Assembly (NCBI GenBank): GCA_002751075.1
Contig: NAOQ01000286.1
Span: forward strand, 1-37,269
Reading direction: 5' to 3'
DNA length: 37,269 bases
From: Ichthyophonus hoferi
Lineage: Eukaryota > Opisthokonta > Ichthyosporea > Ichthyophonida > Ichthyophonidae
Shown: one piece after another, positions 24,416 through 35,660 of the stretch
How the letters are laid out: each line of letters starts with the position of its first letter
Numbering within the stretch: the stretch's first letter is position 1
Position numbers and translations under genes: made by a program
The notes under the pieces: generated by a model
The model's input: only the letters and a program-made list of their open reading frames with translations
Databases searched by the model: none
Told to the model about the DNA's origin: nothing

Positions 24416-24532
24416 AAAAAAAAAAAAAAAAAAATGACTACTCCCGTATTGTGAGTGGCGCAGCAACCATTTTAAAATGAAATAATGGGTGGTAGCAATT
24501 GTTAATGTTATGCACTCTTGGTTTTCTCTCCG
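24416..24532. repeat. Right copy of gap-flanking duplicate
   Basis: Nineteen A residues begin at the gap edge, followed by the same roughly 100 bp as left of the gap, through CTCTTGGTTTTC and CTCCGGTC, then continuing into unique sequence (AGTCTCCAGAC). It lacks most of the extra bases of the left copy, so it is the more likely true version. Confidence 0.85.
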
Positions 24533-24699
24533 GTCAGTCTCCAGACATTTATTGCACATCAAATTTGTTTATGTGCCTGATGACTATTAATGTTATCTAT
24601 TTGAATGTAAAATTGAAGCGAGGTAATTAAGTAGCAAATAATTTTAATAAATTATTACAATAGGAAGGAAATAAAAAAGACTTTCGACCACCTCCTAAA

Positions 24700-26756
24700 T
24701 GGATAATATTGATAAGATAGTTTTTCTCTTCTCAAAATTTAAAATACCCGTCATCTCTTTCCTGGAATTTCCCTTTGCTTCAAAACATAAAAGTGATGGA
24801 TGTAATAGAATTATTAAAGATATTGGAAGATAATATGTACATTTTGGAGACAATCTCGGCAATCATAAGGCTGTTTTATTATAAACTGGTTGGTTAGAGT
24901 TCAATTGTTTACCCGGCACAGCCAACCTTGATAACTAGAGCTCAAGTTTTATTATCCCATCGGAAAATAAAGGTTATATTTTAATTTTCAATGTCCAAAG
25001 CTTTATAAACACCAAGAAAACATCCGAAGTAGTTCCCTCGCATTGGACATCTTATTACAATTAGATAGTATGTGCATGTGTGAAAAAAATTCATCCAAGA
25101 GTGTTAGAAGAAATAGACAAAACACATACAAAATTGAAAGAGCCTATAGCTTCCTATAAATGAAAGTAGGGTTAAAATAGCATATACAGATACTATAGGG
25201 TGAAGTTGGCTATATACCAGAAAGTTGGTGTAAGTAGTGTGATTATTCTGCTCATAAAACCAGAATATCACTTCAAAATGACAACCTGCATTCTTCGTTG
25301 TGAATATCACACGAATTGTAATAATAGAAAAACATGCTGTTAAGATTAATGAATACATCTATAAGTGACATTATTTTAATCGCGTTATACAATTAGAGAC
25401 TTGGTGATGATAATCTATTTAAAATTTATCTGATAGTAACAATCGGTTAGTTAAAGGTAAATTCAAGGAGTTGGGGAATAGTCTGGTTAAAAAGATACAG
25501 AAACTATACTAAAACCAGTAAAATAAAATAAAACTACAATACTACCAGAAAATTGTAATACAAACAGTATATCAAACCTCATACTCTCACCATCACAGAA
25601 TGTTCATAAGAAAACAGCTAATAATTACTGCAATGATCCTTTAACAATGTGGTTTATATCTTGATTTTTTCTCCTATTTGACATAAATATTTTAATTTCA
25701 TTTGCTGAGTCCTTAACTGAACCAGTTTTAAAGGCTGTACTGATATTACTAATATGCCCGTGATAGTGAACGCGGTGCAGGGCCAAGTAGATGTGGATGA
25801 AATATTTATGTTTTTTATTATATTGTCCTTGATATGTATATATATTACCGTAGTACTAGTTTAACCTGACTCTATATTTAGACATTATGGTATAATTTAT
25901 TGTCAAATGATAAGTTGTCGGCCTCAACACATCATTAACAATGCATTTTTATTTATTTTTGATTTTTAATATGGTATGCACACGTTTAATCAACACAAAA
26001 AAAGTTCCACTAGTACATTTTCAGTTAAGGAGTATTGACTACTTAATGTTTCGACAGCATAATGTGGATACCAGTGCTGACAATATACTTTTAAAATATA
26101 TAGGTGACTATTAATAGTATTTTTGAACCATACCTACATCAATTCAACCTTGTTGAATATATGAAGCCGTCTAATTATGACAGGCATATTTTTGTTATAG
26201 ATATATATCTAAAACTTGCTAGTCACTGTATAATTAATTACTGGATGTGTGACTAGGCTGTCACCCTTATGTGTACATGTATTTTTATAATTACAAATTC
26301 AAATGAAATGTAATTCAAAGTGAAAAACTAAAGTCTCAAAAATTTTCATATTGCTTAGTAAATATAACTCTTATAAATTACCTGTATGTGAGCAGTTAAA
26401 CTAATGAGGTAGCTAGCTAAAGAGCCATTCTAGTGAGGATATATTAGTATTGGATTATTAAGATAAGATGATACAAGTATAAATGAAAACCAAAATAATT
26501 AATGAAGGCCCCGGCCGTTCAAGCATATACGGTCCACTGGCAAAAATATGAAGTACTCATAACACACACAAAACTTTGCACAATATATGTGTATATAATT
26601 GTTAGAATTGATATCCTCTGTTTCTGCAATATGTCCGTTGCTAACCGAGTCTATGGACATAAAATCTTCCGATGAAGAACACGTAGTCGGAAGAGATTCA
26701 GATAGAGGGTCGATACTAGGAGCAGAGTATATCCTATTTAGGTTTTTATTTATCAT
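24700..26756 (-). mobile_element. Possible Ty1/copia-like fossil remnants (weak)
   Basis: On the minus strand, the frame at 25104-25358 contains a stretch resembling the copia reverse transcriptase segment around family FSPVV..T.IR.LLALA (here HPIVSVYAILTLLSF). Upstream on the same strand, an 85-codon frame at 26499-26756 has a Ser/Asp/Glu-rich composition (TTCSSSEDFMSIDS) like an integrase-to-RT spacer. Each match is weak, order and strand are consistent, and the whole would be old and much broken. It could equally be unrelated AT-rich DNA. Confidence 0.2.
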
Positions 26757-27753
26757 ACACTAGTAAATTTATTTCAGGACTCTATAAGACCACGTTGAGA
26801 CCCGCATTGGACTATGAGATACATCATCTGAAGTTTCTTTTTTCTTTTATTTTCTTTGCTGATAAATCATCAAGGCCAACGACTAATACTTGCAAACCCA
26901 ACATTAAGCCCTTGAGAGATTGTTCCAAACAAATCCAATTGATAAACCAATTAAAATATGTACTCTGGCATACAGCGTGAACAAGTGGATAAACAGTAAA
27001 CTTTTAGTATTGATCTTACCTAATGGTGATCCCAACAATAATTTTATTTTGCATAGATTATCTCACCATTTATATACCTATTATAAACTATAATGGGCAT
27101 CAATAGGGGTTTCATTAATCTCTGTATTTTACTACTCTCATCTATCACACTAGGGTATATCATATCATAAGACAATAATGCAACTAATTTATTGATCACG
27201 AAAATACCATTTTCACGTAATATCTTTGCTTTCCCTGGCAAGCATTCTTACGCTATCGGAAGCAATATCGTGAAATGCTATCTTTATAAAATAGATAAAA
27301 ACCATACAATTTAGTTTCAGTATCTTTTATTGACTCATAATTATACCTTTATAACTCCGGTGTCACGTTTTTTTTTTCTTCTTTGGCACATCTATAATAT
27401 TGGCCTCAAAAAATAAATATAATGCTTATGCAATAAATAAATGTATAATTAAATTATCCTATGTTTCACTCATTTGAATAATAAGCCGCAATTATTGCGT
27501 CTAGAGTCATCCTTATTGCATTATCACACAACACTCAATATACTTTTGCATATATCGCCTATATTATTGTTAATAGTGAATATAAAATGAAAAAATATTA
27601 ATCCTAAAGTTTTACTTGGTTTAATGAATTTTCATGAAGTCCTTATTTTAAACCCCATATTAGTAATTAATTTCTAATTCATGTATAATTAATATTTAAT
27701 TGATAGTAGTTGGCTTTAATAGGTAGTAAATAATTAAAATTTATACTATCATC

Positions 27754-28500
27754 AGTATTTTTTGATGGCAAGAAAGGGTGCAAAAAAAGGGCTATGTCAC
27801 TGGCTGCGACTAGTGGAGAAGCTTACCATCCGAATAGATATACCAAGCACATATTTACCTGGACAAGCAGAAAAGGTGATAAGGGACTAACATGGAACAG
27901 CATCTGTAGCCATGACGGAGGATCTGACTAGAGACGCCGCCGTTATGAATATCCAGTTAACAAAACCTAAAAGTCTAGATCAGTCTATTGGTGTAAATAT
28001 ATCCTTCATTGCCTGCATCGACAGCTTACAAAAGTTGGAAACAGAAATATGCCCCATAGACCGAACTGTTCCCAATATATAGCTCTATTTGTAAGAATGT
28101 TCAAATTGAGCAGGATTGGAGAGCAGGATGATAGGCCAACCAAGAATACAACTGAATATATATGCCTGTTGTGAATCATACCCCAAAGGAAAAACAGACC
28201 TGTGGGAAAGAACAGGTAACGATAAAAACACAGTGAATGTGTTGTGTAGTCTAAGCCACCAGAAGGGTTATCTAGATAATACATGCAGCCTACAACAATG
28301 ACAAAAAATATGGATCACATCGATGATATCTTAGCACAAGATATTAGCACCATGCTATATGGGCTTATATACATACTGCAATATAAAACGTTATACCCCA
28401 GAATCAGGGAAGACAGAACTCAATGGGTGCAAGCAGAGAGCTTGGACAAGCAACCATTCGACATGAAGGAGAGTATTTCTCAAAACTAGACCCCTCAAGA
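27754..28500 (+). mobile_element. Possible retroelement fossil with RNase H-like segment
   Basis: This block is visibly less AT-rich than its surroundings and keeps several medium-length open stretches. One segment near the left end, HWLRLVEKLTIRIDI followed by PGQAEKV, resembles the end of a retroelement RNase H domain (family: W...LE..DI.I.YIPGKxNxVAD, as in DIRS or gypsy lineages). Downstream open stretches (28116-28489) match nothing I know. Broken and probably old; the lineage cannot be fixed by eye. Confidence 0.3.
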
Positions 28501-28799
28501 GGTACCATTCCCGAAGCCTACCAAGTGGTACACTGTTGTTTGCTTAAATATAGATAAGATCATAACGACATAACATGGGCACTAATAGAGGAACAACGAA
28601 TCAGTAGATTGAATCAAGGCGGCAAATCAGATGGCCTTTGAAATCCGGCCGGCTGTCTATATCACTCTAATGATGCTATGGTAATTAAGGAGAGTAGGAC
28701 TTCAGAGATAAGATAAAGTCTCCGATAATGATCCTTTTACCATCCTTAAATTACTTCTAAATGCAATTGTGGACATTAATTTATGTCCTAACTTCTAAC

Positions 28800-29253
28800 T
28801 GTAGCTGAAGGAGGTGAACGACAGATAATAGATACAGTCTTACAGTTTAACTTTAGTAGCCAGTCTCGAAACAGAGAAGTCAAATAAAATATAAAGTAAG
28901 ATAGGATATTCATCGAATAATGTATATAGATCATTGATATTAAGAGTTTATCTAAATTGGAATGACCTGGGTAGGGTCAAGCTAAATGGTCCGATACTTA
29001 ATTACAAATAATTTTAACCGCATCCAAATAGAAGCTTTTCTTTTCTTTTTAAAGCGATACGCCTAGTATAATCATTTTCCTTAGAAATGTCAGATAATCA
29101 AATATCTGGATCTTAGATTTTAATAACAAACCACATGTAATGTATGGGGTGATGCGGGAAATATTAACATACTTCATTTTCGCTTAAGTAGGAAAAACTC
29201 CTAGTGTTTAATAAATACTAATTTTAATACTCTTTAGATATAAAATAACCAAA

Positions 29254-29287
<34 letters not shown>

Positions 29288-29400
29288 CACTTATACATAT
29301 ACATATACATAAACACATTATTATATTTTATCTATCAATACCCCTTTGTAAGGTTTGCCCCTGGTAAATCAAACAAAGGGCCGCCGCTAAATGAAAATCA
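28800..29400. other. AT-rich intergenic region with (AT)n
   Basis: No coding signal was recognised. A perfect AT dinucleotide run lies at about 29260-29284, followed by ACATATAC-type simple sequence. It separates retroelement debris from the RPS7 promoter. Confidence 0.5.
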
Positions 29401-29409
29401 AATGGGAAA

Positions 29410-29460
29410 CCAATTATTGTGCTAATTGGTTTTAATTAACTGTAGTCCAATAATAATTGG
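29410..29460 (+). promoter_or_regulatory. RPS7 promoter: four CCAAT/ATTGG boxes in two inverted pairs
   Basis: CCAAT at 29410-29414 and ATTGG at 29425-29429 form one inverted pair; CCAAT at 29447-29451 and ATTGG at 29456-29460 form another. They lie about 70-120 bp upstream of a pyrimidine-rich stretch that looks like the transcript start. CCAAT boxes are NF-Y sites in animals and fungi, so this is a plausible strong promoter. Function is inferred from spacing and density. Confidence 0.5.
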
Positions 29461-29530
29461 CTCCTGCCCGGGAAGATTAAATGGGAGCTTATGCTCCACA
29501 TGGACTCGAGGGAAACGGGCCCAAATGTCC

Positions 29531-29572
29531 TATCCTTCCACTTCACACAGTCCTTTCACCCGAGCTACGTAC
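29531..29572 (+). promoter_or_regulatory. Putative TOP-like start and non-coding first exon of RPS7
   Basis: TATCCTTCCACTTC (29531-29544) and TCCTTTCACCC are pyrimidine-rich, like the 5' terminal oligopyrimidine starts of ribosomal-protein mRNAs. A strong donor, GTAAGG, begins at 29573. A matching acceptor, ACTGCAG, ends at 30197, 15 bases before the ATG. This predicts a short 5'UTR exon and an intron of about 625 bp, as found in RPS7 genes of several animals. Confidence 0.45.
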
Positions 29573-30212
29573 GTAAGGGTGGGTTATCCTTTACAATCGG
29601 TGTTGAAAATAAATATATGTTAGGGAATAATTATAATCCGTTGCCATCCAAGTGATTTAGGACCGAGGGAATTGTTTTGGAATAGTTTGGAACCGTACAG
29701 CATGATAAAATTTTCAAATAAATTATTATTTTTTTTTTTTACTTATTATGTCGACTGGGGGTTGAAAGGATTTTGAAACAATGTGGAAACTACATATTTT
29801 AATGCCAGCCATGATAAACAAAAAACTTCTCCATTGACAACCAAACAAACAATCAAAACGACGCGGTTGATCATACAGCATTTACACCATATATACATAC
29901 ACCATCAAATTAGTATATACTTCGTCAAGTGCTGCGACAGCCATAGGTTTGGACAGGGTTTTATCTGGGATGTCGGCATTTTATAACATGTTCCAGGAAC
30001 ATTTTTAAATTTGTTCAGGGGAGGGGTTTTTTTTTTGATCTGGTTACAGGATTTAATACCTTGAGACAACAGGGGAAACATTGTTATTCAACTGCTCTAG
30101 CTTTTTTTTTAAATGGTTTGTTTGGGCTTGCATTCTAAAAAAAAAATCCTTGAACTTTTTAAATCAGGAACAAATACTTACTAGCATTATACTGCAGCTT
30201 GGAGCCGGAATA

Positions 30213-31512
30213 ATGGCAAGCGCAAAGATTGTTAAGCCCAATGGGCAGGTGCCCGATGAGTTCGAGCTCTCTATCGCTCAGGTAAGTCTTTTATTGAACT
30301 TTTGTATTTCATTGTATTTTTTATACAGGAAGTTGGTTTTCATGTTTTTCAGAAAATTAATCCAATACCTAAAGATCTCCCCGTATTCAATGATTACAAG
30401 TTTGAATTGATTCATTTTTGCCAATTTTAGATGTGTCATCCAGATTACAAAGCTTGTGGCTTGTTTGGCTAAAAATTGCAAGGAATTAGTTATCGACTAG
30501 TTTATATTTTTCACATGCTTTACACCGAATTAGTTACTATGCAAAGTAGTGCCTTTATTTATATTTGAACGTTTTGTTCATTTCATTTACCTTATTTTCC
30601 TTTGTACAGGCTTTTGCCGACCTTGAGAACAACGCTGCCGAGCTTAAGGCTGATCTCGCCCCTCTCTACATCAGCTCTGCTCGCGAGGTTGAGATCGGTG
30701 CTGGTCGCAAGGCCATCGTCGTCTTCGTCCCCGTTCCTCTTCTCCGCAGCTTCCAGAAGATCCAGGCTCGCCTGGTTCGCGAGCTCGAGAAGAAGTTCAG
30801 CGGCAAGCACGTCGTATTCATCGCTCAGGTAAGTTAATATGGATGTTTGAATGCTAAATAACTGGAGTTTTTGTTGGAATTGTTTAAGCAGCTTTTTATT
30901 ATTATTTTAAATGTGCTTTTAAACTTCAGTTTGATTTGACCTGTGCTTACCATTACATGATCCTTTTCTTTAATCGGAAGGAATCTGTCTTACATAGTCT
31001 AGATAATTTATTATCCAATATTTAGTTTCAAAAAATTATAAAATTTCTTCTTTTGCTGGTCAACTTATCATTAATTGTATATTACAGCGTCGTATCCTTA
31101 AGAGAGAGACCCGCAAGACCCGCGTGTCTCAGCCTCGTCCTCGCTCTCGCACCCTGACTGCCGTGCACGACAGCATCCTTGAGGATGTCTGCTACCCCAC
31201 TGAGATTGTTGGCAAGCGCCTCCGTTTCAAACTTGATGGTAGCCGCGTCTTGAAAGTGTAAGTATTTCATATTAATGTTAATGCAAATTTTGTGTGGTTT
31301 AGTTAGCATGGTTTTCAGCATTATATGTAAGTTGAATTTATGTTTGCTTTTTGTGCTCTTTGTTTTTCATTATGTTAACTTTGTTTTATCCCTTTAGCCA
31401 CTTGGACAGCAAGGACAAGGCCAACATTGAGTACAAGACCGAGACCTTCCGCTCTGTTTACAGACAGCTCACCGGCAAAGATGTCGTGTTTGAGTTCCCC
31501 ATCTCCGAGTAA
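30213..31512 (+). CDS. RPS7: 40S ribosomal protein S7 (eS7), 4 coding exons
   Basis: eS7 is an essential eukaryote-specific protein of the small ribosomal subunit, also needed for early 18S rRNA processing. Exons are 30213-30281, 30610-30828, 31088-31257 and 31398-31512; phases agree and give 190 residues (human 194). Highly conserved blocks include AKIVKPNGQ at the start, [40 protein letters not shown] spanning the exon 2 end, [30 protein letters not shown] and [11 protein letters not shown] at the C-terminus. The ATG is preceded by an in-frame-free short leader after a probable 5'UTR acceptor. Exons are much richer in G and C than the introns, with C- and G-ending codons preferred, unlike NOB1 or the DESI-like gene; this fits strong codon selection in a highly expressed gene. 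No defects seen. Confidence 0.98.
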
Positions 31513-31517
31513 ATAAA
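31512..31517 (+). promoter_or_regulatory. AATAAA polyadenylation signal overlapping the RPS7 stop
   Basis: AATAAA begins on the last base of the TAA stop codon. If used, the 3'UTR would be only about 20-30 bases. AT-rich sequence downstream offers further weaker candidates. Confidence 0.4.
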
Positions 31518-33270
31518 TAGATCGTTTTGGTCTATAAACCTTCGGCTAGTAATGTTGAAATTATATAATTTATCATGTTATTTTCGTGTGTGGAAGAGTA
31601 ATTGTATAAGTAAGTTAAATGTTAGTTTTAAATATAATATTTTTTAGCCTAGAGCGTGAAAAATTGCGACTTTAAGTGTAATTAGTACATGTTACAGATT
31701 CTCTTGTACGCTTTTAGATTATATATATGTTGTTTGGACATAATTGGAATATTTATTTTTAGGTGATAGTATGTATCTTTTTTTAGTGTATGTTATTAAT
31801 GATTCGGGGACAAGTTCATTATTAATTTGTTATAATATCAACAGGTATTCATTGTTATTAAAGTTAATTTTTATATGTATTTGATTAATTGAACCATCTA
31901 ATATGTGCCTAATAGTACGTGGTGTTTTTTGTTGGTAAGGTGTGTCAAGTAGCAATGCAGGGGAAAATACCGAAATATAATATGAATGCTTTAAACATTT
32001 ATGTTGTGGTGTACAATGTGCCATTGTCTATTCGTTAAAAGTCTTGGTTAAAATCAATATTAATCTTAATTCGTAAAAATGGCCGTTTATAAATGAAAGA
32101 TTTAGGTCGTATAATGTTGAGTATTTAGGACTACTTATATATACTCTCGTGTTGGATAAGGTTATTGCTATTATATGTTTATAAGTGGTTCAATACGGGG
32201 TTTAATAATTTACTAACTATAATGATGCTTTTACACAACTCTTGTTAAAAAAATATAGTATATATATCTATTTTTTATTTAATTCTAGCCGTTTTGTAGT
32301 TTATTGACTCAAAATTATTATTAGGTTCACTCGTGATTAGTTTAATTTGAACATAGACTATCGGCAATAGTATACGTATCCTTGTAAATAGTATCATTTT
32401 AACCGACATTTAATGAGTATTTATTACACCAATGGATAAATGACATGCAGTTTAAGATCATCTAATGATTGGATAATCGGTAGACGAAACTTAAGCTGAT
32501 TCGATGATGTATTGAATTGTAACGTCAGATCTTCGTTTTCTGTTTCATGGTAATCCTGTTATTGGGTCAGTTGCTGTTGGGTAGATATCATGAAATATAT
32601 ACATCCTACCATTTTTAGGAGCTGAAATGCTTCAATAATTGTTATACTTTTTTTAGGATTTAGATGGACATATAGCCTCGTGTTGAGGTCCGAATCAATG
32701 GAAATAGATGCACTCCAGATCGGCAACACCTGTAACATGTGATGTATGAGTGTGATCTTTATAGACGTCACCGAGCATTTTTTCTTGATTTTATTGAGGC
32801 TTTTAGCATATTTTGATCCAATTAATCTTGGTTCATGTGAGTCACTTTTGTTCTTCTAATCGGGGGCCTGCGGATAGATTGGTTCATTCATTGTTTATAT
32901 TCATTAAGTTGACTTGTTGGTTGATAATATCTAATAATATAATGTGTGTATAATTTTAATTGAAATTAGCACAGCTAGCCTACTTTTACACTCGCACAAT
33001 TGTACTTAGTTAAGTGTTTAGCCCTAGATATCAAAGCTTTCTATATATCATGTTAGAATCAGTTCCTAGTTGATTCAGGACCTAATTTATCGAACTATCG
33101 AACATATGAATGAACCAGCACTAAATATGTAAATATGTTGTATTTTTTACTGACAACACTGTACCTAATAAAATTATTAACATATCATTCCCACCTGTTA
33201 GTTATTTATGTATAGAGAAATGTCAGCTATAATAATGATATATGTAAACTACAATATACAATATATGCTT
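31518..33270. other. AT-rich intergenic region downstream of RPS7
   Basis: I see no convincing exons, RNA genes or repeats. Short minus-strand frames (31830-32024, 32559-32771) look like chance. Confidence 0.5.
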
Positions 33271-35660
33271 TGTTGGGGTACCGAATGAGTCACTATTTCA
33301 GTTACCCTTTGTGCTCCCACGTCGTTGGAACCCTGGGAAGCATGGGATTATATGATTTAATCGGAAATCTTAATGGGTCATGTAATCGCTTGCAATCGCG
33401 ATTTCCAATCAAAAATTCTGATCGTAACAGTATATAAAACGTGTGTATTTCTTTTTATTTAGAGACGGGTGTCCTTTTCTGCATTCCTTGGGTTTGAGGA
33501 AAAGGAATCTATGATGACCTCCCGTAATAGACTGTCAGTAGTTGTGATTATAATATTAATGCTTTATTTAGCCTATTCTAAACTGGACACAGGACTCGGA
33601 CCATAGTAATAGAGACTATCATAACTAAAATATTAAGTCTAGTATGAAAGCAATCTCAACCTCTTCCTAACACTTTCTTCATTGCGGTCTAAAGAGGTTG
33701 AGATATATAAGAATCCGCATCTACTAAAATGTTAAAATGAGCCTAGTGTATATCCATCAATACTTGGTGTTAGAGTATATCAAAAAATAAAAGAGCCTTC
33801 GGAAAATTCGTGCTAGATAGTGGTGCTACAAAACACTTACATAACCGAAGAGAAGACTTCGTAACGTTCACTTTACGGAAACCATCTATAAAATAGGGTA
33901 ATGGTTATAGGAGTGTGGTTTTAAGAACGGGAAGAATATGGTTGGCTGCTAAAATTGTGAAAAAGAAAACTTCCATCCACTTGGAGAATATATGTTTGGC
34001 TCCCGATTTAAACGAAAGCCTATTTTTCCTACCAGCCCTAATTGAAAAAAACGTCAAAACGGTATTTATGAATAATACCATAAAGTTATTTATAAATAAA
34101 AAATTGGTAATGACTGGAACAGGAAGGAAAAAATACAATGTATAGGCTAAATGCCAAAATAATTCCGCCAGTGGAGGTCTGCAGTCTTAATGAACTGAAA
34201 TGCCTAGGCCCAAGACACCACCAGCACAGGAAGCCCCCAAGAAAAACCGAAGCAACGATTGTGCCTAGAAAGAATATACCAATTCAGGGGGAATTGAGAG
34301 CAGATTATCAGGCCGAAAGAATGAAAAGAGTCAAGAGGAATAACTGTAGGGAGGTTGATGATGACAGCGCCTCACGGAACAACAAAGATGAAGTTAATTA
34401 ATTACTTAAGAGTAGGCTATTAGAAAGGAATCTTTGTTTAATTAATGAATTAATTATCAGTTTATCAAGTAATGCATATAGTATACTATATTTAAAGTGT
34501 CCAAAGGGGTTGTCTATCACAAGATCCTCCTCTTACTATCTAAAGTTGTAATAAATAATGTCCTTCTGCTTTGTTTAATTCTCTGCTTGCACTTGCGGCT
34601 ACCAACTACAATGGACAAGATATTGACTACACAGGCTAGAATACATATTAGGCCTATATTAAGAGCTTTAGCAATTAAAAATACCAAAGATGACATACTC
34701 TGGTAATTGCTGCAGATAACGCAACCTTCATAATTCTAAAAGAAAAAACTGCATTATAAAGATTTAATCATAATGAGCCACCACACCCGTTTCAGGCGGT
34801 GCTAATAAAAAACTATGTGGGGTTTCAAAAATTGATCAAAATTTTAGACATTGTAACATATTCATTTTAAGATTATGCAAATATTACTACAAACTATTTT
34901 TACCAGTAGTGCACACTAATACAAGATTAAATTAAAAATAGATTCTAGGCGATGTCACCACGTAAGTTTTTCTGGATGGTGTTTTGTATGTACAAAACTA
35001 AGCACAACATATGTTCTATCCCAAATCTTCACATGCAAAGCACATATATCATGTTCTTAATTAGCATTTGTAACAATTTTCACTGCACGGAGAAGCAAAT
35101 CAAAAGCCTTATCTATGTTTTTAACATTTCTTTGATACGCTCACCATACCTTGTTCCAATGGAAAAGATATATAACTAGAGGCTTCAGACAATATTAAAG
35201 TAATATGTTTAAGATATTGCTTGCCTTGGTCTTCTTCAACACATAAATATAGCCTATTGTATATTGCAGGAAAACAATTCAGGTCGGTAATATCTCCTTG
35301 TAATATTTACGGTTTCATCCCATCAATAATGATTTTTTAAACATTAAGATGTATCAAATATTAAACAACAGTTTTCAACCTTCCAAGGAACAAGATCTTC
35401 TCGCTTCTTACAGAAAATTTATACCAACATTTTTTTATCCTAGACTATTAATTCCTCCAGTGCAAAAATATGCTTTTGCTTTTACGTACGAATATTTACA
35501 TGGTGTAACGGTCTATCAACGCAAGAAGAAGAGGGATACGGTAAGTATTGCCAAGAACTATTATAACTATGTCATGGCAAGGCATTCCTTATTTAGGATT
35601 GACATTTTAATTCTAGGTGAAAATCACCCTAAGCTTACAGGTAAAGCAATGTTTTTATGA
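33271..35660 (+). mobile_element. Ty1/copia LTR retrotransposon fossil (protease-like and integrase-like parts)
   Basis: A segment near 33800 carries VLDSGATKHL, matching the copia aspartic protease signature (LDSGAT.HM). The open stretch at 33915-34145 continues with the family's LADG/LKDVLYVPDL-like region (here ENICLAPDLNESLFFLPALIEK; VPDLKTNLLSVSKL in active copies). Further on, 35349-35660 resembles the integrase core between the KYFLTFIDDYS and LRSDNGGEY regions. A TG-starting stretch from 33271 with a TATATAAAA-like box near 33433 may be the left LTR; no right LTR was seen. It is broken in several places, lacks most of a normal element's length and looks old. Right limit unknown; it may extend past 35660. 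Confidence 0.6.

Noticed and set aside
23957-24562. Long frames on both strands across the gap
   Set aside because: They are mostly unknown bases and carry no information.
26779-26980. Plus-strand LYKTTLRPALDY, similar to the LYK.L.RP.L.Y motif of LINE reverse transcriptases
   Set aside because: The similarity is limited to about a dozen residues; the following sequence does not continue like a LINE and no endonuclease or poly-A tail was seen.
30592-30832. Open frames antisense to, and in another frame of, RPS7 exon 2
   Set aside because: They are shadows of the strongly conserved eS7 coding exon, whose skewed codon use removes stops from other frames.
29573-31397. Intronic snoRNAs in RPS7
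   Set aside because: Ribosomal-protein introns often host them, but I found no intron with both a good C box (RTGATGA) and D box (CTGA) in proper arrangement.
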